A DNA stretch of 64,000 nt, taken from contig CAJNBS010000001.1 in the NCBI GenBank assembly GCA_905221065.1, positions 248,001-312,000 on the forward strand, given 5' to 3'. A model generated the notes under the pieces. That model had not been told where the DNA came from, did not search any database, and saw only the letters and a program-made list of their open reading frames with translations. Positions 1-9,213 of this stretch are shown piece after piece. The translations under genes and the position numbers were made by a program. The stretch is from a bacterium. GTDB taxonomy: Bacteria > Bacillota > Bacilli > Lactobacillales > Streptococcaceae. Numbering within the stretch: position 1 is the first letter of the stretch; each line of letters starts with the position of its first letter.

Positions 1-1
1 C

Positions 2-208
2 GCTATCATTACACAGAAATGTGATGCTTCTATCTTGGTGACAGCAGCAGGAGAGACAAAACGACGTGATGTTTTAAAGGCCAAAGAACAGTTAGAACAA
101 ACAGGAACTCCATTTTTAGGTGTAGTTCTAAATAAATTTAACACAGAAGTTGAAAAATATGGAGCTTATGGAGTCTATGGTTCCTATGGAGTTTATGGGA
201 AGAAATAA
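2..208 (+). CDS. cpsD: CpsD/Wze capsule tyrosine kinase, C-terminal part
   Basis: This is the 3' end of the autophosphorylating BY-kinase that, with CpsC (Wzd), regulates capsule polymerisation and attachment at the membrane. The start lies outside the window. The visible 68 residues contain the end of the P-loop ATPase fold and finish in the diagnostic tyrosine-rich tail (YG-x repeats, four tyrosines, about residues 53-66). Those tyrosines are the phosphorylation sites in the family. It is the last of the conserved regulatory genes, and serotype-specific genes begin 10 bp downstream. Confidence 0.93.
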   Translation, partial: AIITQKCDASILVTAAGETKRRDVLKAKEQLEQTGTPFLGVVLNKFNTEVEKYGAYGVYGSYGVYGKK

Positions 209-218
209 TTAATTAAAA

Positions 219-851
219 ATGTATTTGATTTTTAAAAATATTTTAGATAGATTTTTGGCGTTTTTCCTATTTATTACCTTGATAATCATACCGATTATTC
301 CTTTAACGATTCTGGCTATTTGGATAGAAGATCCAGGAGATGTTTTCTATTTACAAGATAGAGTTGGTTTAAATGGAAAAAAATTCAAAGTAATAAAGTT
401 TCGGAGCATGTATAAAGATGCTGATCAGAGAATAAAGGAAAGTATTAATAGTGGTAAAATTGATCATCTAAATTTTAAAGAACATTCTCAAAGTATGACT
501 ACAAAAGTCGGTAAAGTGATACGTAAACTTTCAATTGATGAACTGCCTCAATTGTTGAATATTATAAAAGGCGACATGGCTATAGTGGGACCTCGTCCAC
601 TACAACAATTTGAGATTACGCATCATATTCTTACTAATAAAGAAATGGATAGTGCTTTAAAAATGTCTAAAAGATTGTCTGTGAAACCTGGTTTGCTTTG
701 TTATTGGCAAGTAACGCCAAATAAGAATGACATGCCATTTGGAGACAGAATGGATCTAGATTTATTATATATTGATAATGTATCTTTAAAGACTGATTTC
801 TTGCTTATTTTGAGGGGATTTTTTACAGTTTTAATGGGTAATAATAATTAA
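219..851 (+). CDS. Capsule-initiating sugar-1-phosphate transferase (WcjG/WciI-like)
   Basis: This is a bacterial sugar transferase (PF02397-type) that should place the first sugar-1-phosphate on undecaprenyl phosphate at the inner face of the membrane. One N-terminal hydrophobic segment (about residues 8-35) is followed by the core motifs KFRSM (about 61-65), LSIDELPQL and GDMAIVGPRP. At 210 aa it is the short form, without the extra membrane domain of WchA, and resembles pneumococcal WcjG or WciI. That would suggest galactose or N-acetylgalactosamine rather than glucose, but this is inference. There is only a weak ribosome site. The next gene starts one base after its stop codon. Confidence 0.85.
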   Translation: MYLIFKNILDRFLAFFLFITLIIIPIIPLTILAIWIEDPGDVFYLQDRVGLNGKKFKVIKFRSMYKDADQRIKESINSGKIDHLNFKEHSQSMTTKVGKVIRKLSIDELPQLLNIIKGDMAIVGPRPLQQFEITHHILTNKEMDSALKMSKRLSVKPGLLCYWQVTPNKNDMPFGDRMDLDLLYIDNVSLKTDFLLILRGFFTVLMGNNN

Positions 852-852
852 T

Positions 853-1644
853 ATGAAGAATATAAAAATATTAGTAGCAACACATAAAAATTATAAAATG
901 CCTGCTGATACAAGTGTATATCTACCAATTCACGTAGGATGTGAGGGAAAGGAAAATTTAGGATTCCAAGGTGATAATGCTGGGGAAAACATTTCAACCT
1001 TAAATCCTTACTATTGTGAACTTACAGGTCTCTATTGGGCTTGGAGAAACTTAGACTGTGATTATCTTGGTTTGGTACATTATCGTCGATATTTTACTAA
1101 AATGACGAAAAAATATAATGAATCCATAAATATTGATGATGTAATCTTAAATAGACATGAAATTGAAGAACTATTAGAGAATTCAGAAATCATCGTTCCC
1201 AAAAGAAGAAAATATTATATTGAAACTCTCTATTCTCATTACGACCATACTTTTGATGGTACCCACTTGGATTTAGCTAGGACAATGATTGAAATGAAAA
1301 ATCCAGAATATCTCCCAAGTTTTGAAAAGGTAATGAAGCAAAGAAGTGCTTACATGTTTAATATGTTCATCATGAAAAAAGAATTGGCAGACGATTATTT
1401 TTCTTGGCTATTTCCTATTTTGGATAGTATGTATGAAAGAATGGATTTATCAGGGTTAACTGATTTTGAAGCTAGATTGTTTGGAAGAGTAAGTGAACTG
1501 CTATTTAATGTATGGTTAGATAAAAATAATCTAAAGATTAAGGAAGTCTCTTTTATGTACATGGAAAAGGTTGACTTGTTTAAAAAAGGAATGTCATTTT
1601 TAATGGCTAAGTTTTTTGGAAAGAAATATGGACAGAGTTTTTAA
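853..1644 (+). CDS. DUF4422-type capsular glycosyltransferase
   Basis: The 263 aa soluble protein is of the DUF4422 class found in streptococcal capsule loci. The family signature is visible as YWAWRNL near residue 61 and LVHYRRYF at residues 74-81. Related proteins such as WcrB are thought to transfer galactose or galactofuranose, so with Glf in this locus a galactofuranosyl role is possible but unproven. It follows the initiating transferase with no gap, so it may act early in repeat-unit assembly. Its stop codon directly abuts a RUP repeat, which separates it from the decayed polymerase gene downstream. Confidence 0.75.
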   Translation: MKNIKILVATHKNYKMPADTSVYLPIHVGCEGKENLGFQGDNAGENISTLNPYYCELTGLYWAWRNLDCDYLGLVHYRRYFTKMTKKYNESINIDDVILNRHEIEELLENSEIIVPKRRKYYIETLYSHYDHTFDGTHLDLARTMIEMKNPEYLPSFEKVMKQRSAYMFNMFIMKKELADDYFSWLFPILDSMYERMDLSGLTDFEARLFGRVSELLFNVWLDKNNLKIKEVSFMYMEKVDLFKKGMSFLMAKFFGKKYGQSF

Positions 1645-1747
1645 TACTCAATGAAAATCAAATTCAAACCACGTCAGCTTCACCTTGCCGTACTCAAGTA
1701 CAGTCTGCGGCTAGCTTCCTAGTTTGCTCTTTGATTTTCATTGAGTA
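1645..1747 (+). repeat. RUP element, copy 1
   Basis: About 103 bp bounded by perfect 16-bp inverted ends (TACTCAATGAAAATCA and its complement). It has TA at each edge and the typical interior (AAACCACGTCAGC, TGCGGCTAGCTTCCTAG). RUP is a non-autonomous pneumococcal repeat thought to be moved by IS630-Spn1 transposase. This copy sits immediately after the DUF4422 stop codon and right at the 5' end of the decayed wzy gene. Confidence 0.93.
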
Positions 1748-3002
1748 TAAATTATGATTTTATTATTACTTACTTTTTTACTTTTTTAGTTTTTCCAGTT
1801 TTATCTTTGTTTTTAAGCATGGTAGGAATAGTAAACGACAGAAGGTTTTCGGTAACTTATTTAGTAATTACGTGTTTATTGATTTCTATAATAGCTTTGC
1901 GTTATATCCCTCATCCATTAGATGATGGAGCATTTCATTTTAGAGCAACACAAGTACTAACTAATTTTGATAGCATTATTTCAATGTTTCAAGCTTTTGA
2001 ATCAGGATTTAGAGTTGGTAGATATGATTATGGTTCTGTTCCGGTATTTACTTCATTGATGTATTTGGTCAGAAATATTCATCATTATAGTTTACTTAGT
2101 TTTATTTCAGCGTTTGTGACATATTTTAGTTTTGGTTATAGTGTTGTTGATTTGTTTAAGTCCTGTAAAAACTACTCTAAGTTAACCTATATTCTGATTC
2201 TAATTACAGTTTTGTTATTAAATAACTATAGATACACCACTAGTGGCATGAGATTTTGTATGGCAATTTCTCTGATAATGTTAATTATGTATTTGGAGCC
2301 GAAATATAATTATACAAAGTATTGGGTGATGCTAGGGTACTTAGTTCAAATAAGTATTCATTCGGCTGTTGTTTATTTTGCTGCTCTGAGATTCATTTTT
2401 TTCTACCTAAAAAAGGTTACGGTAGGTAAAAGTTTACTTGTTTTATTAGGTTTTCCAATTATAATAAAATTAACACCAAAGTTTTCAGAATAGACGGGTA
2501 TTAGTTTCCTTCAATCTTTTATTAGATAAATTGATATTTACTCTGATAACGCATCGTATTCAGAGCTCTTTAATACTACTCTAACAATGAGGTTGTATAT
2601 TGGTGTGGTCCTAATGGTTTTATTTTTAATTCAATATTTTATTTTGAGTAGAACTATTAAAGGGATTGATGATTGGAAATTATCTTTTGTCAAGATGACT
2701 TATTATGTAACATTATTATCAATGGGATCTGTACCGTTTAGAAATATATATATGAAGGAATCTTTTTTACTCTTGCCAATGATTGTAATTTCTTCCTTTA
2801 TATTGTTTAAATATCGAGCACAGTTGATAATCTTATAGAATCGTATATCACTTATGGATTAGAGATTAGTATTGTTGCAATAGCATTTATTACAGGTTTT
2901 TTCTATAATAAGAATTTTCCTTTTGAAGTTATTGACTATAGTAAAACGGATATCCTATTAAAGAACATTTATCAGTTCTTTTCAGATTTACCTGTTACAT
3001 AA
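1748..3002 (+). pseudogene. Decayed EpsG-like Wzy polymerase gene
   Basis: A polytopic membrane protein gene in pieces. The first open stretch (about 1748-2493) encodes hydrophobic helices typical of EpsG-like Wzy polymerases. It ends at an in-frame TAG (2491-2493) and a second in-frame TAA follows near 2533. The same frame reopens and runs to 2838. Around 2823 a one-base frameshift moves the homologous reading into another frame that stays open to the TAA at 3000-3002. No good start codon or ribosome site remains, because the RUP sits where the 5' end should be. An intact unrelated Wzy candidate lies at 6183-7280, so this copy is probably redundant. Confidence 0.82.
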
Positions 3003-3040
3003 TTATATTTTTTACTATTTATTATTATTTGGAGGATTGT

Positions 3041-3946
3041 ATGGGATTATCTACGGTAACATTGTTTAAAAATTTAAAATTTTCAGACAGTAAATTTATT
3101 AAATTAGAAGGAGAGATACTACTTAAATATCAAGAGTATTTGATAAAAATCATGGAGGATATTGTAACAGTTTGTGAAGAAGAAGAACTGTATTATTCTC
3201 TTTCTGGAGGGAGTGCTTTAGGAGCATATCGACACAAAGGGTTTATCCCGTGGGATGATGATATGGATATTTTTATGCTAGGAAGTGAGCGGGAGATCTT
3301 TTTTCAAAAATTCAACCAGAAATTTTCTGATAAATATTGGATACATAATTCACATACGCCAAACTATGGTATGCCAATTGGTCGTATAAGACAAAAAGGA
3401 ACAGTTTTTCGTGGTCGAGAGGATGTCGGAGTTGAGGAATGTGGATTTTTTATTGATATCTTTTGGTTGGAAAATGTCCCTAATTCGAAAATTTTGAGAC
3501 AAATTCACGGTTTTCTATGTATGGGAATTGGATTGTTGCTATCGTGTAGAAATTTTTATAAAAACCGTGAGTTGATGTTGGAGATTATGAAGAAACAAAA
3601 AGAAGTGAGGCTTGTTTTTGGAATAAAACTTGTTTTAGGTTTTCTAACTAGTTTTATATCATTGAAACAATTTACACGACTTACGGAACGTATCTATTCA
3701 TTGTGCAAGAATAATGAATCAAAATACCTTAGTGTTCCTTCAGGAAGGAAGCACTATTTTGGTGAAATGTTTTTAAGAGATGATATGCAGTTAACTAGAA
3801 AATTAAATTTTCAAGGACATGAGTGGAATGTTCCAAATAATGTTGAGAACTATTTAACTGTAATGTATGGTGATTATATGAAAATACCCGCAGTTGAAGA
3901 TAGGGAATCACATATCATTTTAGAAATTTCCTTCCCTAGTGAGTAA
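3041..3946 (+). CDS. LicD-family phosphotransferase
   Basis: The 301 aa protein has the LicD nucleotidyltransferase-fold signature at residues 56-76 (GGSALGAYRHKG, then WDDDMD). LicD proteins transfer phosphocholine or another phospho-substituent from a CDP-linked donor to glycans. In capsule loci they are thought to add such groups to the repeat unit. I chose the ATG at 3041 because GGAGG lies five bases upstream (3031-3035). No gene for CDP-glycerol, CDP-ribitol or CDP-choline synthesis is visible here, so the donor must come from elsewhere. It stands between the dead polymerase and the run of glycosyltransferases. Confidence 0.85.
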   Translation: MGLSTVTLFKNLKFSDSKFIKLEGEILLKYQEYLIKIMEDIVTVCEEEELYYSLSGGSALGAYRHKGFIPWDDDMDIFMLGSEREIFFQKFNQKFSDKYWIHNSHTPNYGMPIGRIRQKGTVFRGREDVGVEECGFFIDIFWLENVPNSKILRQIHGFLCMGIGLLLSCRNFYKNRELMLEIMKKQKEVRLVFGIKLVLGFLTSFISLKQFTRLTERIYSLCKNNESKYLSVPSGRKHYFGEMFLRDDMQLTRKLNFQGHEWNVPNNVENYLTVMYGDYMKIPAVEDRESHIILEISFPSE

Positions 3947-3984
3947 ATAGTGCTTTTATTTTCAATATGAAAGGAATTAGCTTA

Positions 3985-5091
3985 ATGAAAAAAATAGCTT
4001 TAGTGAAATGGAGTATTGATAGAACAGATGGAGGACTGAAAGTAGCCACTAGTCTTGCTAATGAATTATCAGCTAGGTATGAAGTTCATCTTCTCTCGAT
4101 GATTTCTACAGAAAAAAATTTCTTCTCGCTAAAACAGTCAGTTCGATATCAAAATTTATCAGTAAAGAAAATATCCATGAGTAAAAATTTTCTCAATGCG
4201 ATCAAGTTATTGAGAAACTATTTGAAAGAACAAAGTATTGATATTGTTTTTGGAATTGGAATGAGTATGAATACAGTTGGTGTAGCAAGCACAATTGGGT
4301 TGAAAACAAAATTTGTTTCATGTGACCATACAAATTCTATAGTAGATATTGATACTAAATTTAAGAAAATACAAAGATATGTTGGAGCGAAATTTGCAGA
4401 CAAGCTCATAACTCTTACGCAAGAAGATCGTGAAAATTATATAAACAGATACGGTATTCCTGAGGAAAAAAATTGCTATATCTATAATTGGAAAGAGGAT
4501 CCTCTTTCGGATTTAACATATAACATAGACTCTACTAAAATAGTTACTGTAGGTCGTTTCGATTATCAAAAGGGCTATGATTATCTTGTTCAAGTTGCTA
4601 AGAAAGTACTGAAAGAAAAGACTGACTGGACTTGGGAAATTTATGGTTCTGGTAATCAAGATGAGGTAGATAAAATCAAGGATTTAATCATCAAAAATGA
4701 TTTGCAAGATAAGTTAGTCATAAAAGGACTCGAAAAAAATCAGGATGTGATTTATGGAGATAAAGGAATTTATGTGATGACTTCTCGTTATGAAGGATTA
4801 CCCTTGGTATTATTAGAGGCTCAACAATACAGTCTTCCTATTGTTAGCTTTAGGTGTCCAACTGGACCTGGTGAGATTGTTGAAGATGGAGTTAATGGCT
4901 ATCTGGTTGAGTGTTACGATACGGGCAAGTTGAGTGAAAAATTGCTTGAACTGATGGAAGATGAAGTTTTGAGACGGTCTTTCTCAGAACACGCAAAAGA
5001 CAATATGGATAAATTCGATAAGGATAAAATTCTCAAGCAGTGGATTGATTTAATTGAGGAAATGACAGGAGGGAATAATTTTGAAACCTAA
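3985..5091 (+). CDS. GT4-family glycosyltransferase
   Basis: A GT-B fold retaining glycosyltransferase of about 368 aa. The N-terminal acceptor half is followed by the GT4 donor-binding half. In that half, GRFDYQKG starts the second Rossmann domain and YEGLPLVLLEAQ carries the E-x7-E catalytic signature. The protein is expected to extend the lipid-linked repeat unit in the cytoplasm. An upstream in-frame ATG at 3967 exists, but AAAGGA lies nine bases before 3985, so that start is preferred. The 3' end overlaps the next glycosyltransferase by 11 bp, implying translational coupling. Sugar specificity cannot be read from sequence. Confidence 0.85.
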   Translation: MKKIALVKWSIDRTDGGLKVATSLANELSARYEVHLLSMISTEKNFFSLKQSVRYQNLSVKKISMSKNFLNAIKLLRNYLKEQSIDIVFGIGMSMNTVGVASTIGLKTKFVSCDHTNSIVDIDTKFKKIQRYVGAKFADKLITLTQEDRENYINRYGIPEEKNCYIYNWKEDPLSDLTYNIDSTKIVTVGRFDYQKGYDYLVQVAKKVLKEKTDWTWEIYGSGNQDEVDKIKDLIIKNDLQDKLVIKGLEKNQDVIYGDKGIYVMTSRYEGLPLVLLEAQQYSLPIVSFRCPTGPGEIVEDGVNGYLVECYDTGKLSEKLLELMEDEVLRRSFSEHAKDNMDKFDKDKILKQWIDLIEEMTGGNNFET

Positions 5092-6205
5092 AATGTTAAT
5101 TTGTATAACTAGTTTAACAGGTGGAGGAGCTGAAAAATCACTTGTTAACTTTGTTCAAGAATTTGAAAGTATGTTTGAAATTAGCATTCTAGTATATACG
5201 GAAAAAAATAATTTTTATGGCTCAAAATTAAGTCATTTAAGGATTGATTATTTTATTAGAAAGAATACACCAGTTATTATTGAAAAAATAGTGAATAAGC
5301 TTGTTAAGTTATTGCCACCGTCATTTGTGAATAGATGGATTATACAGAGAAGTATTTTTAAAAATGAAAAATTTGATTATGAATTTGCATATATAGAAGG
5401 AAAACCAACAAAAATCATAGCGGGATCATCGAATGAAGATAGTTTAAAACTGGCTTATATCCATTGCGATTTCTCAAAAAATTGGTATTCAAAACGATCG
5501 TTTAAAAAGTATAAAGAAGAATTGACTTGTTATCAAAAGTTTAATTCAATCTTAGCTGTTTCTACTCCACAAAAAGAATCCTTTGAGGAGATTTTTCCAA
5601 AGACAAGTTTAGAAGTAATTCCTAACTTACTTAACATTGATGAAATAAAAAATTTAAGTAAAGAGGAAATAGAATTAGAGAATACTCCTTATTTTTGTGC
5701 GATAGGGAGATTGGAACTTGTTAAAAATTTTGAATTATTAATAAATGCTTTTCATTTATTTAGAAAAAAGTATTCACAATATCATTTAATTATTTTGGGA
5801 GATGGTAGTTTATATGATCATTTAAAGAATCAAATTAACAATCTAGGAGAGAGCCAATATATAAAATTATTAGGTTTTCAATCTAATCCATATAAATATA
5901 TAAAGAATAGTGTGGGATTAATTCAAAGTTCAGTATCAGAGTCTTTTAGTTATGTATTAGCAGAAGCAGCTGTTTTAGGTATTCCGAGCATTTCAACAAA
6001 AACTCAGGGTTCCGAAGTTATGGCAGAATATTTCGAAGTAATCCAGGTAGAGCATACGAGTAACGAATTAGCAAAAGGGCTAGAGAAAGTTATTGCGAAT
6101 AACTTTGCTAATGTTCATTTTAATTTTAATGAAGAAGCTTATTACAAATTTTTAGAGATATTTAAGAAAGGAAGTGGAAGTTTTGAAATTCGAAGAGAAA
6201 TATAA
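5081..6205 (+). CDS. GT4-family glycosyltransferase
   Basis: The second GT-B glycosyltransferase (374 aa) opens with a glycine-rich loop (SLTGGGAEKS, about residues 10-19). It has the donor-site features GRLELVKNF and ESFSYVLAEA near the C-terminus, matching GT4 enzymes. The start is a TTG at 5081 with AGGAGGG about seven bases upstream, inside the end of the preceding gene. An ATG four codons later lacks a well-spaced ribosome site. It overlaps the Wzy gene at its 3' end. It should add one sugar to the undecaprenyl-linked repeat unit. Donor and linkage are unknown. Confidence 0.83.
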   Translation: MKPKMLICITSLTGGGAEKSLVNFVQEFESMFEISILVYTEKNNFYGSKLSHLRIDYFIRKNTPVIIEKIVNKLVKLLPPSFVNRWIIQRSIFKNEKFDYEFAYIEGKPTKIIAGSSNEDSLKLAYIHCDFSKNWYSKRSFKKYKEELTCYQKFNSILAVSTPQKESFEEIFPKTSLEVIPNLLNIDEIKNLSKEEIELENTPYFCAIGRLELVKNFELLINAFHLFRKKYSQYHLIILGDGSLYDHLKNQINNLGESQYIKLLGFQSNPYKYIKNSVGLIQSSVSESFSYVLAEAAVLGIPSISTKTQGSEVMAEYFEVIQVEHTSNELAKGLEKVIANNFANVHFNFNEEAYYKFLEIFKKGSGSFEIRREI

Positions 6206-7280
6206 CACATTGTTCAATATAATTTTTTCTCTGTTAACAATATTGTATCTACTGAAATTTGTAAATATTGACAAAATTGATGGAATTTCTATTGTAATCC
6301 TTATATGTATATTATTCCTGTTTATGATGCATAGTCTTAAGTATGGAATAAATAGGTTAAAACTAACTTCCTTAATACTGTTTTTTTTAACATTTATTTT
6401 AAATCTTTTTAATGGTTTTACATTTCTAGAAATAACGTACTTCTTCTTATTATATACAATTATATTAAAAGATAATAAAAAATTTTTCAAAATACATTTT
6501 ATTACACTTACAGTATTCGTCTTAACAATTATATTATTGTCCCATATTGGCTATATTAGTAATTTTGTGATATATAGGTCAAATGGTGGCATTAGGAATA
6601 GTTTAGGATTTGTACACCCGAATTCATTAGGATTAATGATCTATTCCTTAACCGTTTGTAGTTTAAATCTTTTTGAAATAAAAAGATTTAAATTCTTCTT
6701 CTATTTATTTTTATTATTGATAAATTTATGGATATTACAGTTAGCAGACTCCAGAACATCAGCATATATAAGTATTTTAGTAATTCTCTTTTGTTACTTT
6801 TTTGATAAAATGGGTAAGTTAAATAGACCGTTGAATAGTTTTTTTATTAATTTGGCTATTACAATGTCTGTTTTGTTTATAACTCTAATGTCAATTAATT
6901 TTGAAGCCAATAGTATTTTCCAATTCTTAAATAAATTGTTCACTAATCGAATTTTTAGTAGTTATGTATTTTTTAGAGAATATGGGGTTACTCTATTTGG
7001 CAAAAGAATTGATGGAATTGTCTCATTAGTTCAAGGAACAGTCATAATTGACAGTGGTTATATAGGCTTACTACTATCTAAAGGAATTGTTTTTTTTGTA
7101 TTATTTTTGATATTTATTTTTTCTAGAATAAAAGAATACTCATTTACACTAAGAGAAAGTATACTACTGATTAGTGTATTTATTTCTCTAATGTTTGAGA
7201 GCTATGGTTACACCGTATTTCTATTTCCAATATTATTTTTTGATTATTTAGGAAAAAGGAAGGAAAGTATTAATGAATAA
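6183..7280 (+). CDS. wzy: Capsular polysaccharide polymerase Wzy (O-antigen ligase-like)
   Basis: A 365 aa polytopic membrane protein with about ten hydrophobic segments and a larger loop around residues 225-290. The HPNSLG motif in mid-protein and the RTSAY segment are typical of O-antigen polymerase/ligase-like Wzy proteins. It should join flipped repeat units on the outer face of the membrane. A TTG at 6183 with AAAGGA at 6167-6172 is the likelier start, since the upstream GTG at 6174 would sit on its own ribosome site. It overlaps both neighbours. It is the only intact polymerase candidate in the locus. Confidence 0.8.
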   Translation: MKFEEKYNTLFNIIFSLLTILYLLKFVNIDKIDGISIVILICILFLFMMHSLKYGINRLKLTSLILFFLTFILNLFNGFTFLEITYFFLLYTIILKDNKKFFKIHFITLTVFVLTIILLSHIGYISNFVIYRSNGGIRNSLGFVHPNSLGLMIYSLTVCSLNLFEIKRFKFFFYLFLLLINLWILQLADSRTSAYISILVILFCYFFDKMGKLNRPLNSFFINLAITMSVLFITLMSINFEANSIFQFLNKLFTNRIFSSYVFFREYGVTLFGKRIDGIVSLVQGTVIIDSGYIGLLLSKGIVFFVLFLIFIFSRIKEYSFTLRESILLISVFISLMFESYGYTVFLFPILFFDYLGKRKESINE

Positions 7281-8151
7281 AATTACCGTATTTACACCAA
7301 CTTTTAATAGAGGGTATTTAATGAATAAGTTGTTTCATTCATTAAACAGTCAAACAAATAAACATTTTGAATGGCTTATTGTAGATGATGGTTCAATAGA
7401 TCAGACAGGTGAGCTTGTTGAAACATTTAAGGAACAGGCAGATTTTGAAATACGATATTTTTATCAACAAAATGGGGGTAAGCATAGAGCAATTAATCAT
7501 GGTTTGGATTTAGCTAGAGGTGAGCTATTCTTCATCGTTGATTCCGATGATTCATTGACAGATGATGCTATTGAGAAAATTTTTAATAACTATTCTGGAA
7601 TTGCTTTTGATAAAAGTTTTGCAGGTATAGTATTTAATAGAGGTTTCTCTAAAAAAAGAATAGTTGGAGAGACCTTTGAAGGAACATATATAGATTGTGA
7701 CAATTTACATCGAGCTAAACATAATATTTTAGGAGATAAGGCAGAAGTATATCGAACAGATATTTTAAAGAGTATTAAGTTTCCAGTGGTAGATGGCGAA
7801 AACTTTATGAGTGAAGTTGTTTTATGGAATGAAGTTGCAAGAAGAGGTTATAAATTACGTTGGTTTAATGACATAATTTATTTTTGTGACTATTTAGAAG
7901 ACGGATTAACCAAAAATAGTGAAAAAATTTTATTTAATAACCCAGTTGCACATCAAATGATGACCAAGGAATTGTTACAAATTGATTTTACATTAAAGAG
8001 AAAATTTGGGATGATTTATAACTATCATAAAATTAGAAACCAAAGCATTAAGCAAACTGCTATTAATCTTGAACAGCCTTTAATTTTAGTATATATGGTA
8101 GTAATGATGGCTAGAATTAGAAAAATTGTTAAGAGGGTGAAAAATGAGTAA
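7273..8151 (+). CDS. GT2-family glycosyltransferase
   Basis: The 292 aa protein has an N-terminal GT-A domain. PTFNR opens the nucleotide-binding fold (residues 9-13), VDDGS is at 37-41 and the metal-binding DSDD is at 90-93. These are hallmarks of inverting GT2 enzymes. The C-terminal third is shorter and basic, with a hydrophobic patch (LILVYMVVMMA) that may touch the membrane. It overlaps wzy by 8 bp upstream and the next transferase by 8 bp downstream. It presumably adds a beta-linked sugar. The acceptor and donor are unknown. Confidence 0.87.
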   Translation: MNKITVFTPTFNRGYLMNKLFHSLNSQTNKHFEWLIVDDGSIDQTGELVETFKEQADFEIRYFYQQNGGKHRAINHGLDLARGELFFIVDSDDSLTDDAIEKIFNNYSGIAFDKSFAGIVFNRGFSKKRIVGETFEGTYIDCDNLHRAKHNILGDKAEVYRTDILKSIKFPVVDGENFMSEVVLWNEVARRGYKLRWFNDIIYFCDYLEDGLTKNSEKILFNNPVAHQMMTKELLQIDFTLKRKFGMIYNYHKIRNQSIKQTAINLEQPLILVYMVVMMARIRKIVKRVKNE

Positions 8152-9190
8152 CTTATATTATATTCATGAAGAATTTGGTAGTGATTCAACAGCAGCTACA
8201 AAAGCACCAAATGATTTACAGAAAATATTTCAAGACTGTAAATTTAAACCACTAGTAACATTAAAAAAAAATAGTAAGATAGTAAGAATATTTGATTACG
8301 CGTTTAAACTTCTGTTGTGTCTTATTAGAATTAGAAGTAATGATATTGTGATATTTCAATTTCCTTTTGCTACTCATGGGAAACTAAAAAATTTTTTAAT
8401 GAAATTACTACAATATAAAAAAGCTAAAATGATCTTTTTAATAAACGATTTAGAGTCATTAAGGTATTCGGGCAATAAAAAAAATCTAATTTCTAAGGAA
8501 CAGTATGTTAAAAATGCTGATGTGATTATTTGTCATAACCAACGAATGAAGGAGTTCTTAATAGAAAATAAGATCGACAGTGAAAAAATAGTTGTACTCG
8601 GTATTTTTGATTATTTACTGGATAATTTTAATAAAGAAAAAGCATCTTTTGATAAAACAGTTGTAATTGCAGGGAATCTTTCACCCCAAAAAAGCGGTTA
8701 TATAACTGAGTTATTAAAAAATGAAAATAGAATAAAATTTAATCTATATGGACCTAATTTTACTTCATCGACTAACAATAATGATTATGTATCATATAAA
8801 GGAAGTTTTTCGCCTGAAAAAATTCCTTTTGTACTTGAAGGTGATTTTGGATTAGTTTGGGATGGCGATTCTATATTAACTTGTTCAGGGATTACTGGGG
8901 AGTATTTAAAATACAATAATCCTCATAAAGTATCGTTATTTATAGCTTCAAAAATACCGCTTATTGTTTGGAAACAATCTGCCTTGAGTGATTTTGTTAA
9001 AAAAAATAATATTGGGATTGTAGTAGACGATTTAATAGAAATGCAAGAAATAATTAGTAATATGTCGGAAGAACAATATGTACTTTTAAAGGAAAATATT
9101 GAAAGATTATCTGAAAAAGTTAGAGAAGGATTTTACACAAGTAATGCTATCGATAAAAGTATAAAATTACTTAGAGAAGATAAGAATTAA
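8144..9190 (+). CDS. Glycosyltransferase, galactofuranosyltransferase-like
   Basis: The 348 aa soluble protein resembles the WbbI/WefE-type group of galactofuranosyl and related transferases. Its N-terminus (YYIHEEFGSDSTAATKAPND), the central AGNLSPQKSGY and the C-terminal YNNPHKVSLFIASKIPLIVW are the conserved blocks I recognise. The presence of glf, which makes UDP-galactofuranose, supports that reading, but specificity remains inferred. GAGGG precedes the ATG. The gene overlaps the GT2 gene by 8 bp and so is part of the coupled string of assembly genes. Confidence 0.72.
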   Translation: MSNLYYIHEEFGSDSTAATKAPNDLQKIFQDCKFKPLVTLKKNSKIVRIFDYAFKLLLCLIRIRSNDIVIFQFPFATHGKLKNFLMKLLQYKKAKMIFLINDLESLRYSGNKKNLISKEQYVKNADVIICHNQRMKEFLIENKIDSEKIVVLGIFDYLLDNFNKEKASFDKTVVIAGNLSPQKSGYITELLKNENRIKFNLYGPNFTSSTNNNDYVSYKGSFSPEKIPFVLEGDFGLVWDGDSILTCSGITGEYLKYNNPHKVSLFIASKIPLIVWKQSALSDFVKKNNIGIVVDDLIEMQEIISNMSEEQYVLLKENIERLSEKVREGFYTSNAIDKSIKLLREDKN

Positions 9191-9213
9191 ATAGCTGTTA
9201 GAGGAAACTAAGA

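Noticed and set aside
6152..6490. Minus-strand ORF of 112 codons across the start of wzy
   Set aside because: It lies fully opposite two overlapping capsule genes, has no ribosome site and has biased composition. It is a shadow frame.
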